Origin: Larsenimonas suaedae
GTDB lineage: Bacteria > Pseudomonadota > Gammaproteobacteria > Pseudomonadales > Halomonadaceae
Reading direction: 5' to 3'
DNA length: 64,000 nt
NCBI RefSeq assembly: GCF_023712105.1
Contig: NZ_JAMLJI010000002.1
Location: 682,001 to 746,000 of the forward strand
Shown: positions 1-8,635 of the stretch, piece after piece
Numbering within the stretch: position 1 is the stretch's first letter
Layout of the letters: each line of letters begins with the position of its first letter
Translations under genes and position numbers: made by a program
Notes under the pieces: generated by a model
Databases searched by the model: none
Seen by the model: the letters and a program-made list of their open reading frames with translations, nothing else
Told to the model about the DNA's origin: nothing

Positions 1-203
1 AAAAAAAGCGTCCGAAGGCATGCATTTAATGGCTCTAAAAGTGGGTTCCGTCAGGTATGGATCACGACATCGCCGTTCATATCTGGCCGTAAACACTCAC
101 GCCGCGCATGCAGGGAGACTGATCGGCGCCGCCTAAAGGCGACGCCGGTCATGATTAAAGGGAGTGTTCGAAAGGGAGGATGGAAAAAAAGGGGGGGGTC
201 GGC
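1..203. other. Non-coding stretch downstream of pyrB
   Basis: No convincing gene lies here. A GC-rich imperfect hairpin (arms 124-133 and 138-147, loop TAAA, one mismatch) follows the pyrB stop on the minus strand but has no clean U-tract after it. An A7 run followed by a G8 run (184-198) sits directly beside the pyrB stop codon and reads as C8 then U7 in the pyrB transcript. The stretch probably holds the 3' end of the pyrB transcript. Confidence 0.5.
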
Positions 204-1196
204 TCAGGCAGCGTTTTGCTGGGTCTGCCCGCTGACCGCCATCGACATCACCGCCATGCGCACCGCGATGCCGTTGGTGACCTGATCGAGAATCAGCGAA
301 CGCGGGCCATCGGCCACACTCGACTCGATTTCGACGCCGCGGTTGATTGGCCCCGGATGCATGACGACAGCCTCGGGGTGCGCGTAGGAAAGCGTCTCGC
401 GGGTCAGGCCGTAGTAGCGGTAATACTCGCTCTCAGAGGGCAGCAGAGCCCCATCCATACGCTCTTTTTGAAGGCGCAGCATGATCACCACATCGACGTC
501 CTCAAGGCCCTTTTTGAGGTCGGTAAAGACCCGTGCGCCCATGGACTCGATGTCGGTCGGAAGCAGCGTATTCGGCGCGACCACTCGCACTTCACCGGCG
601 CCAAGCGTTTTGAGCGCGTGAATCTGGGAGCGCGCGACTCGCGAATGGAGAATGTCTCCGACGATGGCGACCTTGAGTGCTTCGAACGCGCCCTTGTGGC
701 GCCGGATCGTCAGCATGTCGAGCATCGCCTGGGTCGGGTGAGCGTGGCGGCCATCGCCTGCGTTGATGATCGCAACGTTCGGCGTGACCTGACTTGCAAT
801 GAAGTGCGCTGCCCCCGAGTCGCTGTGGCGCACAACAAAGGCATCGGCCTGCATCGCCTCCAGATTGAACAGGGTGTCGCGCAGGGTTTCGCCCTTGGAC
901 GCGGAGGAGGCGCTGATGTCGAGGTTCAGAACATCCGCCGAGAGGCGCTTGGCCGCCAGCTCAAACGTGGCCCGTGTGCGGGTGGAGTTTTCGAAAAACA
1001 GATTGACCACCGTGCGCCCACGCAAAAGCGGCACCTTCTTGACCTGAGCGTCACCGATGCCGCGAAAATTGTCGGCCGTATCGAGAATCTCGGTCAGAAG
1101 CGACTTTGAAAGCCCCTTGATGTCGAGGAAATGGCGCAGGCGCCCATCGCGGGTGAGCTGCACGTCCTCGGGGGTGGCCGGCGGAAGAATCTGCAT
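204..1196 (-). CDS. pyrB: Aspartate carbamoyltransferase catalytic subunit
   Basis: It condenses carbamoyl phosphate with aspartate in the committed step of pyrimidine synthesis, in the cytoplasm. The 330 residues carry the carbamoyl-phosphate signature FFENSTRTR (67-75), the second active-site loop [14 protein letters not shown] (about 95-108), HPTQ near residue 155 and [10 protein letters not shown] near the C-terminus. The length matches the longer Pseudomonas-type subunit (about 334) better than the 311-residue E. coli one. It is the last gene of a minus-strand run and starts 1 bp after the pyrR stop, so the two are surely co-transcribed. In pseudomonads an inactive dihydroorotase (pyrC') follows and overlaps pyrB. 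Here at least 200 bp of non-coding sequence follows instead. Confidence 0.97.
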   Translation of the reverse strand: MQILPPATPEDVQLTRDGRLRHFLDIKGLSKSLLTEILDTADNFRGIGDAQVKKVPLLRGRTVVNLFFENSTRTRATFELAAKRLSADVLNLDISASSASKGETLRDTLFNLEAMQADAFVVRHSDSGAAHFIASQVTPNVAIINAGDGRHAHPTQAMLDMLTIRRHKGAFEALKVAIVGDILHSRVARSQIHALKTLGAGEVRVVAPNTLLPTDIESMGARVFTDLKKGLEDVDVVIMLRLQKERMDGALLPSESEYYRYYGLTRETLSYAHPEAVVMHPGPINRGVEIESSVADGPRSLILDQVTNGIAVRMAVMSMAVSGQTQQNAA

Positions 1197-1197
1197 G

Positions 1198-1695
1198 TCA
1201 AGACTCCTTGAGCGAAAGGGACAAAGGGTCGGGGCCGTTGAGCTTGACCCGCTGCCCCATTGGCAGGGTCAACCGCTCGCCGACCAGATCGGGCTGAATC
1301 GGAAGCTCGCGTCCGGGTAGGTCAATCAGTGCGGCAAGCGTGATGCGCTCGGGACGCCCGAAATCGAAGAGCTCGTTCATGGCCGCTCGAATGGTCCGTC
1401 CAGACATCACGACATCATCGATCAAGAGCACGTGAGCGCCCTCGATCTCAAACGGCAGCTCCGTACTTCGACGCGTGGCCGGCAGGCCCTGACGGTCGAA
1501 ATCATCGCGCCAGAAACCGATGTCCAGCGTGCCGATCGGCCCATCGAGTCCAAGCCGCTCGGCCAACGCCTGAGCGACCCACACGCCTCCGGTGTGAAGA
1601 CCGACCAGGGTCGGGGGCGTTGACGCCTCATCGAGGTGAGCGCGGGTGACGGCCGCCAAACGGTCCAGGAGCGCCGGTACGGAAGGTAGGGTCAT
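1198..1695 (-). CDS. pyrR: Bifunctional pyrimidine regulator / uracil phosphoribosyltransferase PyrR
   Basis: PyrR is a type I phosphoribosyltransferase-fold protein. In Bacillus it attenuates pyr mRNA and has uracil phosphoribosyltransferase activity; in gammaproteobacteria its regulatory role is less clear. The 165 residues carry the PRPP-binding loop [13 protein letters not shown] (89-101). The start codon overlaps the ruvX stop by an ATGA-type junction, which implies translational coupling. I saw no obvious PyrR-type anti-terminator in front of pyrB, where the gap is only 1 bp. An enzymatic or accessory role is therefore as likely as RNA-based control. Confidence 0.93.
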   Translation of the reverse strand: MTLPSVPALLDRLAAVTRAHLDEASTPPTLVGLHTGGVWVAQALAERLGLDGPIGTLDIGFWRDDFDRQGLPATRRSTELPFEIEGAHVLLIDDVVMSGRTIRAAMNELFDFGRPERITLAALIDLPGRELPIQPDLVGERLTLPMGQRVKLNGPDPLSLSLKES

Positions 1696-2150
1696 CGTTC
1701 AATCTCCGAAAGCAGTGCGCCGATCACGTCGTCGCGCTGAAAAAAACCGGCCAGAATCAGCTGGGCCGCCAGCCCATCCACACCGTGCTCGCGGTAATTG
1801 CCCTTGTGCCCACGCTCGTGGGCGATAGCCTTGGCCTCGCGGGTCGTGCCGCGCTCATCGACCATTTCAAACGGCTTGCCGTAGCGGCCATAGAGCCGCT
1901 TGGCGAACTTCCGCGCTCTGAGGCTCATTTCCGACTCACTGTCATCCATATTGAGCGGCAGGCCCACCACGAACAGATCCGGCTGCCATTCCTCGATCAG
2001 GCGCGTCACCATGTTCCAGTCCGGAATGCCGTCACGCGCGGTCAGGGGCTCGAGCGCCGTGGTGGTGCCAAGCATTTCCTGCCCGACCGCCACACCGATG
2101 CGCCGTGAGCCGAAATCGAACGCGAGTACCAGCCGCTGCCCGGCGCTCAT
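1692..2150 (-). CDS. ruvX: Putative pre-16S rRNA nuclease / Holliday-junction-resolvase-like RuvX (YqgF)
   Basis: This RNase H-fold protein is implicated in 5' maturation of 16S rRNA and was earlier proposed as an alternative Holliday junction resolvase. The 152 residues show the catalytic DFG (AFDFGSRRIGVAVG) near the N-terminus, the VGLPLNMD strand, VDERGTTREA and the C-terminal HGVDGLAAQLIL with its acidic residue. I chose the ATG at 2150 over an upstream TTG at 2159, because the conserved domain begins directly after it. It follows yqgE by 33 bp and overlaps pyrR, the order known from Pseudomonas. Confidence 0.93.
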   Translation of the reverse strand: MSAGQRLVLAFDFGSRRIGVAVGQEMLGTTTALEPLTARDGIPDWNMVTRLIEEWQPDLFVVGLPLNMDDSESEMSLRARKFAKRLYGRYGKPFEMVDERGTTREAKAIAHERGHKGNYREHGVDGLAAQLILAGFFQRDDVIGALLSEIER

Positions 2151-2183
2151 GACCGACAACGCCCGATCGTGTTTCGCATCGGC

Positions 2184-2741
2184 TTAGCCATGGCCGGCCT
2201 CACGTGACAAAAGATGCAGGTCAACGCCCAGATGGCGTGCCGCGCTGTCCAGTCGCGCCTCGGGCGGGGTGTTGAAGAGAATGTCAGCCGTCGCCTCGAC
2301 CGTGAGCCAGGTGTTGTCCTTGAGCTCCTTGGCCAGTTGATCGGACTCCCAGCCCGCACAGCCAAGACAGATCAGCATCTCGTCCGGGCCGTGGTTGTCG
2401 GCCAGGGCGTGAAGAATGTCCATCGAGGTGGTAAGTGCGATGTCTGGCGTGACCTGCAGGCTCGAATCCCAATCGGCGGCCTGACCGCGATGGAGAATAA
2501 AGCCTCGGTCCTTGTGGACCGGGCCGCCATAGAGCACCGTTTCATCCTTGTGACGGGAATGGGACCCATCGATCTCAAGCTGCTCGAGCAGCCCGCCGAG
2601 GGTCAGCGCGAGCGGTTGGTTGATGATCAGACCCAGCGTGCCCTTGTCGTCGTGGTCGCAGAGGTAGCTGATCGTACCGGCAAAGTGGCCATCATCGAGG
2701 TGAGGCATTGCCAGCAAAAAGTGATCTTGCAAGCCGTTCAT
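2184..2741 (-). CDS. yqgE: YqgE/AlgH family protein
   Basis: This is a UPF0301 protein of 185 residues. Its family has known structures but no established biochemical function; AlgH was linked to alginate control in Pseudomonas. Recognisable parts are the N-terminal FLLAMPHLDD, GTISYLCDHDDKGTLGLIINQPL and the GCAGWESDQLAKELKDNTWL segment. The start is set at 2741, because a strong GGGAGG ribosome-binding site lies at 2744-2749; the in-frame ATG at 2756 would put that site inside the gene. It sits between gshB and ruvX, the order found across gammaproteobacteria. Confidence 0.93.
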   Translation of the reverse strand: MNGLQDHFLLAMPHLDDGHFAGTISYLCDHDDKGTLGLIINQPLALTLGGLLEQLEIDGSHSRHKDETVLYGGPVHKDRGFILHRGQAADWDSSLQVTPDIALTTSMDILHALADNHGPDEMLICLGCAGWESDQLAKELKDNTWLTVEATADILFNTPPEARLDSAARHLGVDLHLLSREAGHG

Positions 2742-2766
2742 AAGCCTCCCGTACATCGTTCGCAGC

Positions 2767-2790
2767 GACGGCCGCCGGGAAGCGGCCGTC
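2767..2790 (-). other. Strong hairpin between gshB and yqgE
   Basis: A perfect 9-bp GC-rich stem (GACGGCCGC with GCGGCCGTC) and a 6-nt loop lie 44 bp past the gshB stop and 25 bp before the yqgE start. No U-tract follows in the minus direction, so it is not a classical terminator. It may stabilise the upstream mRNA end or reduce read-through. Confidence 0.4.
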
Positions 2791-2834
2791 TGTAAATGAA
2801 TGCGTAGCAGTGTAACACTTGATTCGGGATGTGC

Positions 2835-3797
2835 TCAGGCCTGCTGGAGGCGGCGCTCGATGGCGTCCATCAGAAGCGCTGGAATGTCGGTGCCTTTCTG
2901 GGCATCGATTTCCCGCACGCAGGTCGGGCTGGTGACATTGATTTCAGTGATGTAATCACCGATGACATCGAGCCCGACAAACATCAGGCCAAGCGACTTG
3001 ATGACGGGTTTGACCTGCTCGACCAGCCAGTAGTCACGGTCGGTCAGTTCGCGGGCAACCCCCCGGCCACCGGCCGCCAGATTGCCGCGCACTTCACCGG
3101 CACTTGGAATGCGTGCAAGCCCATAGGGCACCGGCTCGCCGTCCACCAGCAGGATGCGGGTATCGCCCTGGGAAATTTCCGGAATGTAGCGCTGAGCCAT
3201 GATCTGGCGCTGGCCGCGAAGGGTCAGCTGCTCGATCACCGCGCCCAGATTGCGCCCTTCGGGGCCGACGTGGAAAATGCCCGAGCCACCCATGCCATCC
3301 AGCGGCTTGAAGATGGTGTCACCCTGTTCTGCGTGAAATGCGCGCAGTACGTGATCCTCACAGGCCACCACGGTCGGCACCAGGCACTGCGTGAACTGCT
3401 GAGCGAAGAGCTTTTCGTTGCAGGTCAAAAGCGCCTGAGTCGGGTTGACCACCAATACGCCCTCGCGCTCGGCAAAGCCAAGCAGGTGCGTTGCGTTGAT
3501 GAACTCGTGGTCGACCGGCGGGTCCTTTCGCATCAGAACCACATCAAGCTCGGCCAGGGGGCGCGCTTCGAACTCGCCAAGTTCGAACCAACGGTTAGCG
3601 TCCTCGAACACGTCGAGCGGCGCCATGGTGGCCATGGCCACGCCCTGGTTTAGAAACAGGTGTTTCTGCTCCATGTAGTAGAGGTTCCAGCCACGCTTGC
3701 GGGCCGCCCAGAGCAGGGCAAGGGAAGTGTCTTTCTTGTAGGCGATGTCAGCGATCGGATCCATCACGATGCCGATATTCAATGCACGTTCAGCCAT
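2835..3797 (-). CDS. gshB: Glutathione synthetase
   Basis: An ATP-grasp ligase that joins glycine to gamma-glutamylcysteine in the cytoplasm, the last step of glutathione synthesis. The 320 residues begin MAERALNIGIVMDPI, and the start at 3797 gives the usual family length of about 315. The segments KPLDGMGGSGIF, QGDTRILLVDGEPVPYGLARIP and FVGLDVIGDYITEINVTSPT form the ATP and metal site. A terminator-like hairpin lies only 32 bp upstream of the start codon, so expression must come from read-through or from a promoter whose leader contains that hairpin. Confidence 0.96.
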   Translation of the reverse strand: MAERALNIGIVMDPIADIAYKKDTSLALLWAARKRGWNLYYMEQKHLFLNQGVAMATMAPLDVFEDANRWFELGEFEARPLAELDVVLMRKDPPVDHEFINATHLLGFAEREGVLVVNPTQALLTCNEKLFAQQFTQCLVPTVVACEDHVLRAFHAEQGDTIFKPLDGMGGSGIFHVGPEGRNLGAVIEQLTLRGQRQIMAQRYIPEISQGDTRILLVDGEPVPYGLARIPSAGEVRGNLAAGGRGVARELTDRDYWLVEQVKPVIKSLGLMFVGLDVIGDYITEINVTSPTCVREIDAQKGTDIPALLMDAIERRLQQA

Positions 3798-3828
3798 GGA
3801 GCGGTCTCGATATCCTGTCGATTCATGC

Positions 3829-3851
3829 AAAAAACGGGCGCAGGCCCGTTT
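3829..3851 (-). terminator. Rho-independent terminator between rsmE and gshB
   Basis: The stem AACGGGC/GCCCGTT with loop CTGC is followed by six U residues in the minus-strand transcript. It ends the yibN-secB-rsmE unit. It lies 32 bp before the gshB start, so it could also act as an attenuator in the gshB leader. Confidence 0.75.
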
Positions 3852-3955
3852 CTCTTGATGCTCGTAGTATGCGACATGGTCTGACGCGATACCATGACCG
3901 ATCGGTGCAAACACCGTCGCAGAAAGGTCGCAGCTCGTTGAATGAGCCGACCGAT

Positions 3956-4687
3956 TCAGGATGTATACAGGTCTCCGTAGCGCGCCTGCAAAAGCGTCAG
4001 CGCAACCACGGGCGCGGTTTCGGTTCGAAGCACGCGGGGCCCAAGCCCCAGCGGCTGAAAGCCATGATGGCCAGCGCGTTCGACTTCCGCCTCGCCAAGG
4101 CCCCCCTCAGGGCCGATCAGTACCGAGACCGCCTCAGGCGGCTCAGGCGGGTCCTTCCAGCCAGGCTTGCCGGGGTGGAGCACCAGCCGCAGCGGCTCCT
4201 CGCGCATCGAGAGCCAGTCCTCGAGCGCACACGGCTCGTGAAGCGTCGGTACGCGTGCCCGCCCGCATTGCTCGCAGGCACTGAGTGCCACACCTCGCCA
4301 GTGAGCCAGCTTCTTGGCCGCCCGCTCCCCCTTGAGCCGTACATCGCCGCGCTCGGTGTAAAGCGGCGTGATCTCGCTCACACCAAGTTCGACCGCCTTC
4401 TGAATCGCATAATCCATGCGATCACCCTTGGAGATTGCCTGGCCAAGATGCACTTCAAGCGGGGATTCTGGCGTGGGTGAGCACTCACGTTCGATCTCGA
4501 CCTCGACCTGCTTGCGGGTGATGGCCGTCACCCTGGCCTCCACCTCACGACCGTGGCCATCGAACAGCCGGACCGACTCATCGACCCGCGCCCGCAATAC
4601 GGTCGCCAGGTGACGCGCCGGCCCTTCCGGCAACGAAAGACGCTGCCCGAGGGGCAGCGCCTGATCTACATAAAGCCGGGTACTCAT
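3956..4687 (-). CDS. rsmE: 16S rRNA (uracil-1498-N3)-methyltransferase
   Basis: RsmE methylates U1498 in the decoding region of 16S rRNA with S-adenosylmethionine. The 243 residues show a PUA-like N-terminal domain (VDQALPLGQRLSLPEGPARHLATVLR) and a SPOUT-type C-terminal knot with LIGPEGGLGEAEVERA and LGPRVLRTETAPVVAL, the characteristic SAM-binding motifs. The start is 2 bp from the secB stop, so the two genes are co-transcribed. Gammaproteobacteria commonly keep rsmE next to gshB, as here. Confidence 0.96.
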   Translation of the reverse strand: MSTRLYVDQALPLGQRLSLPEGPARHLATVLRARVDESVRLFDGHGREVEARVTAITRKQVEVEIERECSPTPESPLEVHLGQAISKGDRMDYAIQKAVELGVSEITPLYTERGDVRLKGERAAKKLAHWRGVALSACEQCGRARVPTLHEPCALEDWLSMREEPLRLVLHPGKPGWKDPPEPPEAVSVLIGPEGGLGEAEVERAGHHGFQPLGLGPRVLRTETAPVVALTLLQARYGDLYTS

Positions 4688-4689
4688 GC

Positions 4690-5157
4690 TCAGTTGGTCG
4701 CCTGGGCGGCCTGTTGCTTCTGAGCGTACATGGCATCGAAGTTGACCGGGGCCAGCATCAGTGCCGGGAAGCTGCCACGATTGACAAGGCTATCGATGCA
4801 TTCACGGGCATAAGGGAACAAAACGTTCGGGCAGAACGCGTTCAGGGTGTGATCGAGCTGAGCGTCCGGCAGACCGGAAATGGTGAAAAGCCCTGCCTGC
4901 TCGACTTCCGCCAGAAACGCCGTGGTTTCTTCCGCACCGTTGTAGACCTGAGCGGTGATCTTGACGGTCACTTCATAGACGCCGTCGCCGACCGCGGTGT
5001 AGCCGTTGTCCACATCCAGCTTGACCCGCGGCTGGAACTGCTGCTGGAAGACCGAGGGCGAGTTGGGCGCCTCGAACGAGATGTCCTTGACGTAGATGCG
5101 CTGAAGCGCGAACTGAATGTCGTCCTGGCCCTGCTCGGTGGCGTTTTGTTCTGACAT
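4690..5157 (-). CDS. secB: Protein-export chaperone SecB
   Basis: SecB holds preproteins unfolded and hands them to SecA. The 155 residues contain the hallmark [16 protein letters not shown] near the N-terminus, the [24 protein letters not shown] core and [20 protein letters not shown] near the C-terminus. The ATG at 5157 is preferred over the adjacent upstream GTG at 5160, because a GGGG ribosome-binding site sits about six bases before it. The gene follows a membrane rhodanese, a typical neighbour. The glutaredoxin grxC that often lies between them in enterobacteria is absent. Confidence 0.96.
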   Translation of the reverse strand: MSEQNATEQGQDDIQFALQRIYVKDISFEAPNSPSVFQQQFQPRVKLDVDNGYTAVGDGVYEVTVKITAQVYNGAEETTAFLAEVEQAGLFTISGLPDAQLDHTLNAFCPNVLFPYARECIDSLVNRGSFPALMLAPVNFDAMYAQKQQAAQATN

Positions 5158-5203
5158 CACATACCCCTTGAAAATGAATCGAGTCGCTCGATGCGGTTAT
5201 GGG

Positions 5204-5626
5204 TTATCGACGCACGACCGGCAGTTCGTCTGCCTGCCACTGCGCCATGCCGCCCTTGAGCTTGGCGGCCTTCGAGAAACCGGCGGCCTTGAGCGTCGTC
5301 ATGGACTGACCCGCGGTCTGGCCTGACTTGCACACGACGATCACCGGCGTGTCCTTGTGTTTTTCAAGCTCGTTCATGCGCTTTTCGAGCTTGCCGGCCG
5401 GGATATTGACAGCACCGGCAATGTGGCCGGCCTTGTATTCCTTGGGCTCGCGAATATCGACCACGACTGCTTCATCGCGGTTAATCATGCGTGTGGCTTC
5501 ACCGGAAGTCACACCGCCTTCGGCGTTGCGCTTGGTTTCAAAGGCCAGCCACGCCAGCAGCAGCACCACGAAGATGCTGACCAGCACGAGGTGATTTTGG
5601 GCAAACTCTAAAAATTGATCGAACAT
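5204..5626 (-). CDS. yibN: Membrane-anchored rhodanese-like protein (YibN type)
   Basis: One N-terminal transmembrane helix (about residues 11-28, LVLVSIFVVLLLAWLAF) is followed by a single rhodanese domain facing the cytoplasm. The active-site loop is CKSGQTA, with the predicted sulfur-carrying cysteine. The start at 5626 gives 140 residues, the size of E. coli YibN. A longer in-frame extension to 5854 exists, but it has no recognisable domain and overlaps gpmI. It lies 46 bp upstream of secB in the same direction, as in E. coli. YibN has been linked to SecYEG and YidC function, which fits the neighbourhood. Confidence 0.9.
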   Translation of the reverse strand: MFDQFLEFAQNHLVLVSIFVVLLLAWLAFETKRNAEGGVTSGEATRMINRDEAVVVDIREPKEYKAGHIAGAVNIPAGKLEKRMNELEKHKDTPVIVVCKSGQTAGQSMTTLKAAGFSKAAKLKGGMAQWQADELPVVRR

Positions 5627-5733
5627 TGGGCCTACACTCTTGGGAGATCCTGACTCTGGAGGGCGTGATTGCGTGCCTCGCCCTCCGGAAAAAAAGCGCG
5701 CCCAGTATACACAAGCCGCCGTCTGACGTCCGG

Positions 5734-5762
5734 CTGACGTGGTAGTGGGCGTGGGGTATGAT
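5734..5762 (+). promoter_or_regulatory. Likely sigma-70 promoter of gpmI
   Basis: CTGACG (5734-5739) and TATGAT (5757-5762) are separated by 17 bp and lie about 45 bp before the gpmI start codon. On the minus strand TATACT (5704-5709) is a possible -10 element for yibN, without a good -35. Confidence 0.5.
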
Positions 5763-5807
5763 GCCTGAAAGTGCACCTTACGCGAACCAGCTAATTGAGG
5801 CGATTTC

Positions 5808-7361
5808 ATGACGAAGGAAGCGACATCCCGTCCACGTCCCGTGGCGTTGATCATTCTCGATGGCGTCGGTCAAAACGACGCTACGGAAAACAACGCCGTC
5901 TACAGCGCGAACACGCCGGTCATGGATGACCTGAAATCCCGCTATCCGCATACGCTGATTCACACCGATGGCGGGTTCGTCGGACTGCCTGAAGGTCAGA
6001 TGGGCAACTCTGAGGTCGGTCACATGAACCTGGGCGCCGGCCGCGTCGTCTATCAGGAACTGACCCGCATCACCAAGGCCGTCAAAGACGGTGAGCTCGA
6101 GCGTAATGATGTACTGACCGACGCCATCGACAAGGCCGTCGAGGCCGGCAAGGCCGTCCACGTCATGGGTCTTCTGTCCCCGGGCGGTGTTCACAGCCAT
6201 GAAGACCACGTGCTTGCGCTTTTGAAACTGGCCGAAAGCCGTGGCGCCAAGTCGGTCTACCTGCACGCCTTCACCGACGGTCGTGACACCGCCCCGAAAA
6301 GCGCAGGCGACTCGATCGAGCGAATCGACAAGGCATTGACCGAGCTTGGCACCGGCCAGATCGCCTCGGTAGTCGGCCGGTTCTACGCCATGGACCGCGA
6401 CAACCGCTGGGAGCGGGTCGAGGACGCCTACCGCGTCGTCGCCGACGGCAAGGGCCGCCATACGGCCAAGAGTGCAATGGATGCCCTGAATGCAGCCTAT
6501 GAGCGTGATGAGACCGACGAATTCGTCGAGGCCACCAGCATTCAGCCCGAGGGCGCGCCAATCACCATCGCCGATGGCGATACGGTGCTGTTCGCCAACT
6601 TCCGTTCCGACCGCGCCCGCGAACTGAGCCGCGCGTTTCTAAGCGAGTCGTTCGACGGCTTCGAGCGCACACCGCCCAAGGTCAATTTCGTGACCATGAC
6701 CCAGTACGCCGAAGACATCAAAGCACCGATTGCCTTCCCGCCAAGCGATCTCAAGAACACACTGGGTGAAGTCGCCGCCGCACGCGGGCTCAAGCAGTTG
6801 CGTATCGCCGAGACCGAAAAGTACCCGCACGTCACCTTCTTCTTCTCCGGCGGCGAGGAAAACGAATTCGAGGGCGAGGAGCGCATTCTGGTCCCGTCGC
6901 CACGCGACGTTAAAACCTACGACCAGAAGCCTGAAATGAGCGCCGAAGGCATTACCGACAAGCTGGTCGAGGCGATTCGCGACAAGCGCTTTGATCTGAT
7001 CATCTGCAACTACGCCAACGGCGACATGGTCGGTCATACCGGCGACTTCAATGCCGCCGTCAAGGCCGTCGAGACCGTGGACACCTGCCTTGGCCGCGTG
7101 ATCGAGGCCATGCACGAGGTCGGCGGCGAATGTCTGGTCACCGCCGATCACGGCAACTGTGAAATGATGGTCGATCCAAACTCCGGCAATCCGCACACCT
7201 CGCACACTACGTTCCTGGTACCGCTGATTTACGTCGGCGAGCGCGCAGACACCATCCGCGACGATGGCAGCCTCTGCGATATTTCACCGACACTTCTGAC
7301 GCTGCTCGGTGAAGAAGCGCCGTCCGAAATGACCGGCCGCCCCCTGGTGACCCCGGACTGA
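5808..7361 (+). CDS. gpmI: 2,3-bisphosphoglycerate-independent phosphoglycerate mutase
   Basis: It interconverts 3- and 2-phosphoglycerate in lower glycolysis through a phosphoserine intermediate and two manganese ions. The 517 residues fit the family. LIILDGVG (metal ligand Asp18) and GNSEVGHMN (nucleophile Ser68) lie at the N-terminus, and [10 protein letters not shown] and [11 protein letters not shown] near the C-terminus supply further metal ligands. A GAGG ribosome-binding site precedes the ATG. It heads a gpmI-envC-ctpA run, a conserved arrangement in gammaproteobacteria. Confidence 0.98.
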   Translation: MTKEATSRPRPVALIILDGVGQNDATENNAVYSANTPVMDDLKSRYPHTLIHTDGGFVGLPEGQMGNSEVGHMNLGAGRVVYQELTRITKAVKDGELERNDVLTDAIDKAVEAGKAVHVMGLLSPGGVHSHEDHVLALLKLAESRGAKSVYLHAFTDGRDTAPKSAGDSIERIDKALTELGTGQIASVVGRFYAMDRDNRWERVEDAYRVVADGKGRHTAKSAMDALNAAYERDETDEFVEATSIQPEGAPITIADGDTVLFANFRSDRARELSRAFLSESFDGFERTPPKVNFVTMTQYAEDIKAPIAFPPSDLKNTLGEVAAARGLKQLRIAETEKYPHVTFFFSGGEENEFEGEERILVPSPRDVKTYDQKPEMSAEGITDKLVEAIRDKRFDLIICNYANGDMVGHTGDFNAAVKAVETVDTCLGRVIEAMHEVGGECLVTADHGNCEMMVDPNSGNPHTSHTTFLVPLIYVGERADTIRDDGSLCDISPTLLTLLGEEAPSEMTGRPLVTPD

Positions 7362-7370
7362 TTCAAGCTC

Positions 7371-8579
7371 ATGCGTGCATTTTTCAATCACGCGCGAAAG
7401 GCCCTGTTGCTGGGGTGCTTTCTGACTCTGGCTCCCGGTTTCATACCGGGAGCTTTGGGTGAGGAGGTCTCGAAAGCGGACCTTGAGCGCATCAACCAGA
7501 CGATTCAAACCACGCGCTCCGAGCTCGACGACACGTCAAGCGCCCGGCGCGAGGCCAGATCTGCCCTCAAGTCAGCGGAAGTCAAGCTTTCAACGACCCA
7601 CCGCAAGATCGATACGCTCATCAATCAGCAGCAGGACATCAAGCACTCGCTTGACACGCTCAATGAGCGCAAGACCACACTCGAACACGACCGTGCCGAT
7701 CAACAGGTGGCCCTGGCCAAACAGATGGCTGGACTTTACCGGCTGGGCCAGGACCCGCAGATCAAGCTCCTGCTCGACCAGGGTGACCCGACCCGCATCG
7801 CTCGGTTTCAGCATTACCTGAACGTGCTGAACAAGGCCCGCCGCGAGCGCCTGGACGCGCTTGCGCAGCTGAACCAGGACCTGGCCAACAACACTCGGGC
7901 ACTTAAACAGCAACAGAGCGAACTCGAACAGAATCTCGCGGCCCTGACCCAGCAACGTGATCGGCTGACGGCCCAGCGCAGCACGCGCGCAAGCGCCCTC
8001 GAGCGCCTCAATGCGACCTACAGCTCGCAAAGGCAACGACTGGCCTCGCTCGAGGATGACCGCACCCACGTCGAGTCGCTGCTTGAAAACATGCAGCGTC
8101 AACTCGAAAAGGCCCATGAAAAGGCCCGTACGCGCCCTCAAGGCTCGGGCCTGACCGCCGAAGAAGAGCAGGCCGAGGCGCCCAGAACGATCAAGGCCTC
8201 TGGCAAGACAGGGACCTATCCGGTCACGGGCGCTCGCCTTTTGACGGACTACCGTCAAGGCAAGGGCGTACACAAAAATGGCATCCTGCTGGCCGCCAAG
8301 GCCGGAAGCTCCGTACGTGCCATGGCCGGCGGCCAGGTCGTGTTTGCCAACTGGCTTCGTGGCTTTGGCTATCTGGTCATTATCGATGATGCCAGTAATG
8401 TCCTGACGCTTTACGCCCATAACCAGCAGCTCACGGTGAGCACCGGCGACCGCGTTGAAAAAGGCGCCGTCATCGCACGCGTGGGCGACACCGGGGGGCT
8501 CGACCAGCCGGCGCTCTATTTCGAGGTTCGAAAGGGCGGTCATCCGACCAACCCACTGCGCTGGCTATCGCGTCACTGA
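7371..8579 (+). CDS. envC: Murein hydrolase activator EnvC family protein
   Basis: A periplasmic divisome protein that activates the amidases AmiA/AmiB at the septum. The 402 residues have a signal peptide (about 1-30, ending PGALGE), a long coiled coil rich in Gln, Arg and Leu (about 30-260) and a C-terminal LytM/M23 domain (about 285-400). The metal site of the LytM domain is degenerate: the usual H...D and HLH motifs are replaced by NGILLAAKAG and YAHN. That is how EnvC activates amidases without cutting peptidoglycan itself. It follows gpmI by 9 bp. Confidence 0.93.
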   Translation: MRAFFNHARKALLLGCFLTLAPGFIPGALGEEVSKADLERINQTIQTTRSELDDTSSARREARSALKSAEVKLSTTHRKIDTLINQQQDIKHSLDTLNERKTTLEHDRADQQVALAKQMAGLYRLGQDPQIKLLLDQGDPTRIARFQHYLNVLNKARRERLDALAQLNQDLANNTRALKQQQSELEQNLAALTQQRDRLTAQRSTRASALERLNATYSSQRQRLASLEDDRTHVESLLENMQRQLEKAHEKARTRPQGSGLTAEEEQAEAPRTIKASGKTGTYPVTGARLLTDYRQGKGVHKNGILLAAKAGSSVRAMAGGQVVFANWLRGFGYLVIIDDASNVLTLYAHNQQLTVSTGDRVEKGAVIARVGDTGGLDQPALYFEVRKGGHPTNPLRWLSRH

Positions 8580-8635
8580 ACCGGCGTTAGCCACTGAGCC
8601 GCCGTTACGTACTCAAGCACGTCCAAGGAGAGGTT

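Noticed and set aside
30-134. 34-codon plus-strand frame at the left edge
   Set aside because: No ribosome-binding site, polar composition, and the stop lies in a hairpin. Nothing supports it as a gene.
180-1109. Long plus-strand frame opposite pyrB
   Set aside because: It mirrors pyrB codons on the other strand and has no domain or ribosome-binding site of its own. High GC content gives many such frames.
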